NCBI RefSeq assembly: GCF_039523555.1
Contig: NZ_BAAAFN010000015.1
Span: forward strand, 62,001 to 126,000
Length of the DNA stretch: 64,000 nucleotides
Direction: 5' to 3'
DNA from: Castellaniella daejeonensis
Lineage (GTDB): Bacteria > Pseudomonadota > Gammaproteobacteria > Burkholderiales > Burkholderiaceae_B
The notes beneath the pieces were generated by a model. It was not told where the DNA came from and made no database searches. It saw only the letters and a list, made by a program, of their open reading frames with translations. A program made the position numbers and the translations under genes. This document shows, piece by piece, positions 8,584 through 15,092 of this stretch. How positions within the stretch are numbered: the stretch's first letter is position 1; every line of letters begins with the position of its first letter.

Positions 8584-9867
8584 ATGAAGACACGCGCGAT
8601 CCTGCTGGCCGCCGGCGTGGCCGTCCTGGCCACCGTTCCGCTGATGCTTCCGGACGGCCTGGTGAATGCGGCGATCTCGATGCTGATCGCCGCGCTGTTC
8701 GCCTGCGCCTACAACCTGCTGTGCGGCTATGCCGGCATGCTGTCCTTCGGCCATTCCGCCTATTTCGGCGTGGGGGCCTTCGCCACCATCCATGCCATGA
8801 ATGCGCTGGGTGGCGCGGGGCTGCTGCCCACGCCCTGGATGCCGCTCGTCGGCGCGGCGGGCGGTCTGCTTGCAGGCCTGGTGGCGGGGTGGTTCTCGAC
8901 CCAGCGCACGGGGGCGTATTTCGCCATGATCACCCTGGCGATCGCCGAGCTGCTGCACGCCATGGCCCCGCAGCTGAAAAGCGTCTTCGGCGGCGAGGCC
9001 GGCATTTCGTCGATGCGCATGCCGGCCTGGGGCCTGACGTTCGGCTCGACCGTGGAGGTCTACTACCTGACGCTGGCCTGGGTGCTGGCGAGCCTGGTGC
9101 TGCTGTACCTGCTGACCCGCACGCCGCTCGGACGCCTGGCGCTGGGCCTGCGCGAGAACAGCCAGCGCCTGCGGTTCCTGGGCTACGACGTGCACCGCAT
9201 CAGCGTCCTGATCTTCGCGCTGTCGGGCATGTTTTCCGGCATCGCCGGCGGCCTGCAGGTCCTGAGCAACGAGTCGGCCAACTATGTCGTGTTCGACACC
9301 TCGCTGTCCGCCGCCGTCGTGCTGAACACCTACATCGGCGGCGTCCATGCCTTTCTGGGGCCCGCCCTGGGCGCGGCCCTGGTGACCTTCTTCGGCTACG
9401 CGGTCTCGGATCTGACGCAGTCCTGGCTGCTCTACCAGGGGGCACTGTTCGTGCTCGTCATCATCTTCATGCCAACGGGGCTGGCGGGTCTGCTGGCGCT
9501 GGCCGGCCGCTTCGTGCAGCGCCACGGCCTGCGGGCGGCGGCGCCCGGTGCGGGCCTCTATCTGCTGGCCGGGGCGTGCTACGCCGCCGCCGCGATATTC
9601 CTGACGGAGCTGCTGCAGCGGCTGTTTTCGCAGGACTACCGCAGCCTGGCCCATGCGGCGGGCGCCTGGGAATGGCCGGCGGTCTCCCTGTTCGGCCGGG
9701 AATGGCCGCCCCTGGGCGTGACGACCTGGCTGGTGCCGGCGACGCTGGCGGTGCTGGGCTGGCTCTTCTGGAAGATGGCCGCGGCTGCAGTCGGCCGCCT
9801 GCGCGATGCGGCGCCGGCGGACCATGCACCGGCGGCCGGCGCAATGACCGAAAGGAGGCTGACGTGA
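8584..9867 (+). CDS. Liv-type ABC transporter permease (LivM family) with C-terminal extension
   Basis: Second membrane subunit, 427 residues. The LivM core is clear: ACAYNLLCGYAGMLSFGHSAYFGVGAF near residue 40, and the EAA-like block with GLRENSQRLRFLGYD and YIGGVHAFLGPALGAAL. The core ends near residue 305; about 120 further residues follow that contain extra hydrophobic segments (TWLVPATLAVLGWLFWKM near the end). Ordinary LivM proteins are usually shorter. Its stop overlaps the GTG start of the next gene (GTGA), indicating translational coupling. Confidence 0.92.
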   Translation: MKTRAILLAAGVAVLATVPLMLPDGLVNAAISMLIAALFACAYNLLCGYAGMLSFGHSAYFGVGAFATIHAMNALGGAGLLPTPWMPLVGAAGGLLAGLVAGWFSTQRTGAYFAMITLAIAELLHAMAPQLKSVFGGEAGISSMRMPAWGLTFGSTVEVYYLTLAWVLASLVLLYLLTRTPLGRLALGLRENSQRLRFLGYDVHRISVLIFALSGMFSGIAGGLQVLSNESANYVVFDTSLSAAVVLNTYIGGVHAFLGPALGAALVTFFGYAVSDLTQSWLLYQGALFVLVIIFMPTGLAGLLALAGRFVQRHGLRAAAPGAGLYLLAGACYAAAAIFLTELLQRLFSQDYRSLAHAAGAWEWPAVSLFGREWPPLGVTTWLVPATLAVLGWLFWKMAAAAVGRLRDAAPADHAPAAGAMTERRLT

Positions 9868-10619
9868 ATGCTCCAGTCCTTTCCCTGCACGATGTCCGCA
9901 AATCCTTCGGCCCGGTGGACATCATCCGGGGCGTGAGCCTGGACGTGGGTGGGAACGAGCGGCATGCCGTCATCGGGCCCAATGGGGCCAGGAAATCGAC
10001 GCTGTTCCATCTCGTTTCCGGCCAGCTGCGCCCGAGCGCCGGCGAGATCCGCCTGGGGGGGCGCCCCATCGCCGGCTGCAGTCCACAGGCTATCAACCGG
10101 CTCGGCCTGGCGCGGTCGTTCCAGATCACCAATCTCTTTCCCCGGCTGACGGTCTTCGAGAACATCCGCCTGGCCGTGATGAGACCGCGCGGCCTGCAGT
10201 ACTGCTTCTGGCGCCTGGCCGACCGGGACGAACGCGTGCGCGATCGCGGCATGGCCCTGCTGGAGAACGTCCGCCTGTCCCATCGGGCATCGGCCGTGGC
10301 GGGCGAGCTGTCCTATTCGGAACAGCGTTCGCTGGAAATCGCCATGACGCTGGCGTCGGATCCCCGGATCATCCTGCTCGACGAGCCCATGGCCGGCATG
10401 TCGCGCGAGGAAACCCGCTACACCACGGAACTCATCCGCGAAGTCACGCAGGGGCGCGCCCTGCTGATCGTGGAGCACGACATGGAAGTCGTGTTCACGC
10501 TGAGCGACCGCATCAGCGTGCTGGTCTATGGCGAACTGATCGCCAGCGGGACGCCGGAAGAGATCCGCGCGAACCCCAGGGTCAGGGAAGCCTATCTGGG
10601 CGAGGAGGCCACGGCATGA
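9864..10619 (+). CDS. Liv-type ABC transporter ATPase (LivG family) with altered Walker A and signature residues
   Basis: Cytoplasmic ATPase of 251 residues. The GTG at 9864 is preceded by AAAGGAGG and overlaps the preceding stop. The Walker A loop reads GPNGARKST: the glycine before the invariant lysine is R43 (AGG at 9990-9992). The signature motif reads LSYSEQ (149-154) where the family has LSYGEQ, so the signature glycine is S152. Walker B (ILLDEPMAGMS) and the H-loop (IVEHDMEVVF) are intact. The reading frame is otherwise undamaged, so this is divergence or a recent loss of function rather than obvious decay. Confidence 0.92.
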   Translation: MNAPVLSLHDVRKSFGPVDIIRGVSLDVGGNERHAVIGPNGARKSTLFHLVSGQLRPSAGEIRLGGRPIAGCSPQAINRLGLARSFQITNLFPRLTVFENIRLAVMRPRGLQYCFWRLADRDERVRDRGMALLENVRLSHRASAVAGELSYSEQRSLEIAMTLASDPRIILLDEPMAGMSREETRYTTELIREVTQGRALLIVEHDMEVVFTLSDRISVLVYGELIASGTPEEIRANPRVREAYLGEEATA

Positions 10620-11335
10620 ACACGGAAACTCCGATCCTGCGCGTCCGGGATCTGCATGCGCACTACGGCAAGAGCCATGTCCTGCGCGGGGTGAGCTTAG
10701 ACGTGAAGCCGCGCGAAGTCGTCGGGCTCGTCGGACGCAATGGCTCCGGCCGATCCACTTTGCTCAAGGCCGTCATGGGGCTGGTGCCGCCTTCGTCCGG
10801 AGACATCGTGCTCGCGGACCGTTCCCTGGCCGGCCGGCGGCCGTACGAGATCGCGCGCGCCGGGATCGCCTACGTGCCGGAAGCACGCGAGGTATTCGCC
10901 AACCTGACAGTCGACGAGAACCTGCGCATGGGAGAACAGCCGTGCCCGGAAGGCGTGCCCGCGTGGACGGTGGCGCAGATGTTCGACTATTTCCCCCGGC
11001 TGAAGGAACGGCGCGGCACGCTGGCGGGCAGCCTGTCGGGCGGCGAGCAGCAGATGCTGACGATCTGCAGGTCGCTGCTGGGAAACCCGCGCGTGCTGTT
11101 GATCGACGAGCCCACCGAAGGCCTGGCGCCGCAGATCGTGGCCGCGGTCAGTGACTGCATCGAGGACATCCACCGGCGGGGCGTGTCGGTCGTCCTGGTG
11201 GAGCAGAAACTGACCATCGCGCTGCGCGTGTCCACGCGCATGTGCGTGATGGGCCATGGCCGGATCGTCCGCGAGGGCGCGCCGCAGGAAATCGCGGGCA
11301 ACGACGAACTGCTCGCGCAATGGCTGGCGGTTTGA
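10616..11335 (+). CDS. Liv-type ABC transporter ATPase (LivF family) with Arg in place of Walker A Lys
   Basis: Second ATPase subunit, 239 residues, starting in an ATGA overlap with the LivG-type gene. The Walker A loop is GRNGSGRST: the invariant lysine is R46 (CGA at 10751-10753). The signature (SLSGGEQQML), Walker B (VLLIDEPTEGLAP) and the VLVEQ H-loop region are canonical. Combined with the changes in the partner ATPase, neither nucleotide-binding subunit has a textbook P-loop. Some Liv-type families may tolerate Arg here, which an alignment would show. Confidence 0.92.
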   Translation: MNTETPILRVRDLHAHYGKSHVLRGVSLDVKPREVVGLVGRNGSGRSTLLKAVMGLVPPSSGDIVLADRSLAGRRPYEIARAGIAYVPEAREVFANLTVDENLRMGEQPCPEGVPAWTVAQMFDYFPRLKERRGTLAGSLSGGEQQMLTICRSLLGNPRVLLIDEPTEGLAPQIVAAVSDCIEDIHRRGVSVVLVEQKLTIALRVSTRMCVMGHGRIVREGAPQEIAGNDELLAQWLAV

Positions 11336-11378
11336 ACCTTGCGGCCCACGGGCCGCGCAGATGCATGGAAACGGAAAC

Positions 11379-12320
11379 ATGAAACGCAAGAATGACAAGG
11401 TCATCATCACCTGCGCCATCACGGGTGGCATCCACACGCCGTCGATGTCGCCCTATCTGCCGCTGACGCCGGAGCAGATCGAGGAGCAGGCCGTCGCGGC
11501 CGCCGAGGCGGGCGCCGCCATCCTGCACCTGCATGCCCGCGATCCGGTCGACGGTCGGCCCACGCCCGATCCGGAAATCTTCGGCCGCTTCGTGCCGCGG
11601 ATCAAGGCGGCCACCGATGCCGTCATCAACATCACGACCGGGGGCACGACGCGCATGAGCCTGGCCGAGCGGCTGGCCTACCCGCTGCTGGCCAGGCCGG
11701 AGATGTGCTCGTTGAACATGGGATCGATGAATTTTTCCATCCATCCGGTCGCACGCCGCATGACCGAGTGGAAGCACGACTGGGAGAAGCCCTACGTCGA
11801 AGGCATGGAAGACCAGATATTCCGCAACTCGTTCAAGGACATCGCCTATATCCTGAAGTCCCTGGGGCAGGCCCACGGCACGCGTTTCGAGTTCGAGTGC
11901 TACGACGTGGGGCATCTCTACAACCTGGCCCATTTCGTGGACGAAGGGCTGGTGCAGGCGCCGCTGTTCATCCAGTTCATCTTCGGCGTGCTGGGCGGCA
12001 TCGGACCGGATCCGGCCAACCTGACGCACATGCGGGACGTCGCCGACCATTTGTTCGGCCGGGACGGCTACCGGTTTTCCGTCCTGGGGGCGGGCAGGCA
12101 CCAGATGGCCCTGTCGACGATGGCGGCTGTCATGGGCGGGAATGTCCGCGTGGGGCTGGAGGACAGCCTGTTCCTGTCGCGGGGCGAACTGGCCCCATCG
12201 AATGCGGACCAGGTTCGCAAGATCCGGCGCATCCTGGAGGACTTGTCCCTGGAGATCGCGACGCCCCGGGAAGCCCGCGACATGCTGGGCCTGAAGGGGG
12301 CCGATGCCGTGGGCTTCTAG
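11379..12320 (+). CDS. beta-keto acid cleavage enzyme (BKACE, DUF849)
   Basis: Zinc-dependent enzyme family that condenses a beta-keto acid with acetyl-CoA to give acetoacetate (or aminoacetoacetate) and a new acyl-CoA; 313 residues. The zinc-binding HLH motif is at H50/H52 (ILHLHARDP). The conserved arginine and glutamate late in the barrel are R257 and E261 (VRVGLEDS). The ATG at 11379 was chosen; an in-frame ATG at 11361 would add six residues. It follows the ABC transporter by 43 bases and is probably co-transcribed, so the imported compound is likely converted to its beta-keto acid substrate. The exact substrate is unknown. Confidence 0.93.
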   Translation: MKRKNDKVIITCAITGGIHTPSMSPYLPLTPEQIEEQAVAAAEAGAAILHLHARDPVDGRPTPDPEIFGRFVPRIKAATDAVINITTGGTTRMSLAERLAYPLLARPEMCSLNMGSMNFSIHPVARRMTEWKHDWEKPYVEGMEDQIFRNSFKDIAYILKSLGQAHGTRFEFECYDVGHLYNLAHFVDEGLVQAPLFIQFIFGVLGGIGPDPANLTHMRDVADHLFGRDGYRFSVLGAGRHQMALSTMAAVMGGNVRVGLEDSLFLSRGELAPSNADQVRKIRRILEDLSLEIATPREARDMLGLKGADAVGF

Positions 12321-12337
12321 CCCGCGCGGGCGGGCTA
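12318..12337. terminator. perfect palindrome holding the stop codons of two convergent genes
   Basis: TAGCCCGC (12318-12325), a GCGG loop and GCGGGCTA (12330-12337) form a perfect 8-bp GC-rich stem. The left arm begins with the TAG stop of the BKACE gene. The right arm, read on the minus strand, begins with the TAG stop of the dehydrogenase gene. It probably acts as a bidirectional terminator, although no T-run follows on either side. Confidence 0.6.
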
Positions 12338-13126
12338 CAGGTATTCGACGTTGCCGTCCACGCTGATGGCCTGCCCCGAGATGTTCGAGGCAGCCGGGGT
12401 GGACAGGAACAGGGCCATTGCGGCGATGTCTTCGGCCGAGACCATGCGGCGCAGGGAAATCTTGCCGAGATACTGCGCCCGCATGGCTTCGTCGTCCAGC
12501 CCCAGCGCCTGGGCGCGCGCCGCGATGACGCGGTCCATCCGGGGGCCGGCGACGACGCCCGGCAGGATGGCATTGACGCGCACGCCTTCGGGGCCGAGTT
12601 CCGCCGCCAGGGATTTCATCAGGCCGACGATGGCCCATTTCGTCGCGGCGTAGGGGGTGCGGAAAGGGTAGCCCAGGCGGCCCGCCACGGAGGACATGGC
12701 GACGATGTGCGGATTGTGTGCGGAGCGTTTCAGGTGGGGGACGGCATGGCGCAGGAAGTAGAACTGGCTGTTCAGGTTGGTGCCGATCGTCCGCTCCCAG
12801 TCGGGGGCGGACAAGGTATCGATGCCGCCCGTGGGACCGGCGATGCCGGCGTTGTTCACCAGCACGTCCAGGCCGTCCAGCGCCTGCGCCGCGTCTTCCA
12901 CGGCGTGCGCGGCGGCGTCTTCGCGGCCGACGTCCGCGACGGTTCCCCGGGCGCCGGGATGGCGCCGCCGGAAGTCTTCCAGCGCCTGTGCGTCGATGTC
13001 GCAGACATAGACGCGGGCGCCCGCCTCCAGGAAGCCCGCCGCGATGGAGGCGCCGATGCCGGCCGCGCCCCCGGTGATCAGGACTTTCAGGCCCGCAGGC
13101 ACGAGCAACCGTTGGGTGATCGACAT
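12335..13126 (-). CDS. short-chain dehydrogenase/reductase (SDR), glucose/3-hydroxyacid type
   Basis: NAD(P)-dependent oxidoreductase of 263 residues, the classical SDR length. It has the cofactor loop TGGAAGIG, the NNAG motif, the catalytic serine in AMSSVAG and the YAATK active site. It starts one base after the stop of the upstream SDR gene, so the two are a coupled pair, and it converges on the BKACE gene 14 bases away. The likely role is oxidising a hydroxyl of the imported compound before BKACE cleavage; substrate unknown. Confidence 0.9.
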   Translation of the reverse strand: MSITQRLLVPAGLKVLITGGAAGIGASIAAGFLEAGARVYVCDIDAQALEDFRRRHPGARGTVADVGREDAAAHAVEDAAQALDGLDVLVNNAGIAGPTGGIDTLSAPDWERTIGTNLNSQFYFLRHAVPHLKRSAHNPHIVAMSSVAGRLGYPFRTPYAATKWAIVGLMKSLAAELGPEGVRVNAILPGVVAGPRMDRVIAARAQALGLDDEAMRAQYLGKISLRRMVSAEDIAAMALFLSTPAASNISGQAISVDGNVEYL

Positions 13127-13127
13127 G

Positions 13128-13868
13128 TCAGATCCTCAGGCCGCCGGTGACTTCGATCACGGCGCCGTTGATGTAGCTGGCCTCGTCGCTGGCCAGGAAA
13201 GCGTAGAGATTGGCGACTTCCTCGGGTTGCCCGAGGCGGCGCAGCGGGACCTGGTCGCTCATGCGCGTCAGCACGGTATCCGGCACGCTGTCGAGCATGG
13301 GGGTCTGGATGAAGCCGGGCGCCACGGCGTTGACCCGGATGCCCTTCGGGCCCAGTTCGCGGCACCAGGTCAGGGTGAAGCCGATGACGCCGGATTTGGC
13401 GGCCACGTAGTTGGTCTGGCCGAAGTTGCCGTAGAGGCCGACCACGGAACTGGCGTTCAGGATGACGCCGCAACCCTGTCCGATCATGCTGGGAACGACG
13501 GCCTGGGCGGCATTGAAGACGCCCTTCAGGTTCACGTTGATCACCGCGTCGAATTGCGCCTCGGTCATTTTCTCGAAGCGGGCATCGCGGGTGATGCCTG
13601 CGTTGTTCACCAGGATGTCGACGCGTCCGAACCGGTCCAAGATGGATTCGACGGCCCGATCCATGCCGGACCGGTCCGTGACGTCGGCCGCGATGCCGAT
13701 GGCGGTTGCGCCGGCGGCGCGGCAGTCGTGGAGCGTCTGCTGCACGGCGTCTTCGTGTATGTCGCAGGCGACGATCGTTGCGCCTTCCTGCGCGAACTTG
13801 ATGGCGGTCGCTGCGCCGATTCCGCGGCCGGCGCCTGTGATCAGTGCGACCTTGTCTTGTAGCTTCAT
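13128..13868 (-). CDS. short-chain dehydrogenase/reductase, FabG/acetoacetyl-CoA reductase-like
   Basis: A 246-residue classical SDR with TGAGRGIG cofactor loop, NNAGITRDA, catalytic serine in NASSVVG and NYVAAK active site, resembling 3-oxoacyl-ACP/acetoacetyl-CoA reductases. The ATG at 13868 gives the normal FabG N-terminus (MKLQDKVALITGAG); a longer frame upstream is not typical. First gene of a two-gene SDR unit, diverging from the AraC-type regulator 139 bases away. It may reduce or oxidise the beta-carbon of the pathway intermediate; direction not determinable. Confidence 0.9.
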   Translation of the reverse strand: MKLQDKVALITGAGRGIGAATAIKFAQEGATIVACDIHEDAVQQTLHDCRAAGATAIGIAADVTDRSGMDRAVESILDRFGRVDILVNNAGITRDARFEKMTEAQFDAVINVNLKGVFNAAQAVVPSMIGQGCGVILNASSVVGLYGNFGQTNYVAAKSGVIGFTLTWCRELGPKGIRVNAVAPGFIQTPMLDSVPDTVLTRMSDQVPLRRLGQPEEVANLYAFLASDEASYINGAVIEVTGGLRI

Positions 13869-14007
13869 GCCGATTCCTGTCTCCCTGGCGGGTTGTCTGT
13901 TCTGTTGCGGGCCGGGCATGGCCCCGGGGAAAGAGTAATGGAGTCCCGCATGGATGATAAGATCGATTCCGGACGTCCGCATATCATCATCGGAAATACC
14001 ATTCCCC

Positions 14008-15054
14008 ATGCGAAGCCGCCCTCCCCGCTATAACGAGCGCATCTATGCGCCCTACAAGATCGCCGCCCTGGTCGAAGTGCTGGCCGAGCAGGGGATCCCG
14101 CCGTCGCTGAGCCTGCAGGGCACCGGGGTGGACGAAACACGCATCTACGATGCCACGGCGCTGACTTCGATCCGGCAGTACGTGGACGTCTGCGGCAATG
14201 CCCTGGCCCTGTCGGCCGATCCCGCCACGCCATTCCTGACAGGCTCGCGGCTGCATCTTTCCGCCTATGGCATGTACGGCTATGCGCTCATGTCGTGCCT
14301 GGAAATGCGCGACTATTTCCTGCTGGGCGTGAAGTACCACTCGCTGGCGACCCCGACCCTGACCATCGAGTGGTCGGAACGGGACGACAAGGCGGTCTGG
14401 ACCTTTCCCGATGCGATCGTGAGCTACGACTCGCCGGACATCCGGCGCTTCCTGATCGAGCAGCAGTACACACAGCACGTGACGCACCTGCAGGACGTGT
14501 TCGGCCGCCCCTGCTTTCCCGTCAGGGCCTGTTTCTCGTATGCGGCGCCGCTCCATGCCGCGATCTACGAGCGCTTCCTGGGCTGTCCCTGCGAGTTCGG
14601 CCATCCGCAGTGCGAGCTGCACTATGACGCGGCCATCCTGGATCAGCGTCCCCGGCTGGCGCACCGGCTGACGGCCACCGTGCTGCAGCAGACCTGCGAA
14701 GGTCTGATCAGCAACGCCAGTACCCTGACGGGCATGGCGGGCGAGGTCTACCAGCGCCTGCTGAGGCGGCCCGGCGAATTCCCCGACATGGAGGCGATCG
14801 CGGCCCAGCTGGGCATGACATCGCGCAACCTGCGCCGGCATCTGCAGGCCGAGGGCACGTCGTTCTCGGCGATCCTGGACGACGTGCGCTCGTCCCTGGC
14901 GGTGGAATACGTACGGACCACCCACATGAACGGCGACGACATCGCACTGCTGCTGGGTTTCTCGGAATCGACCAATTTCCGCCGGGCCTTCAAGCGCTGG
15001 ACGGGCAAGACGACGCGGGAATACCGGCAGGCCGCGCAGGAACGCGCGCGATAA
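14008..15054 (+). CDS. AraC-family regulator with arabinose-binding-type N-terminal domain
   Basis: A 348-residue regulator. The N-terminal part (APYKIAALVEVLAEQGIPP onward) matches the arabinose-binding-domain class of AraC proteins. The C-terminal about 100 residues carry the double helix-turn-helix (IAAQLGMTSRNLRRHLQAEGTSF and IALLLGFSESTNFRRAFKRWTG). The ATG at 14008 was preferred; an in-frame ATG at 13954 would add 18 residues. Being divergent from the SDR pair and next to the Liv/BKACE operon makes it the likely activator of this pathway, by inference. Confidence 0.9.
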   Translation: MRSRPPRYNERIYAPYKIAALVEVLAEQGIPPSLSLQGTGVDETRIYDATALTSIRQYVDVCGNALALSADPATPFLTGSRLHLSAYGMYGYALMSCLEMRDYFLLGVKYHSLATPTLTIEWSERDDKAVWTFPDAIVSYDSPDIRRFLIEQQYTQHVTHLQDVFGRPCFPVRACFSYAAPLHAAIYERFLGCPCEFGHPQCELHYDAAILDQRPRLAHRLTATVLQQTCEGLISNASTLTGMAGEVYQRLLRRPGEFPDMEAIAAQLGMTSRNLRRHLQAEGTSFSAILDDVRSSLAVEYVRTTHMNGDDIALLLGFSESTNFRRAFKRWTGKTTREYRQAAQERAR

Positions 15055-15092
15055 GATGCGGTGAACGTTTCCGTCTGCCCACAGGACTCCGC

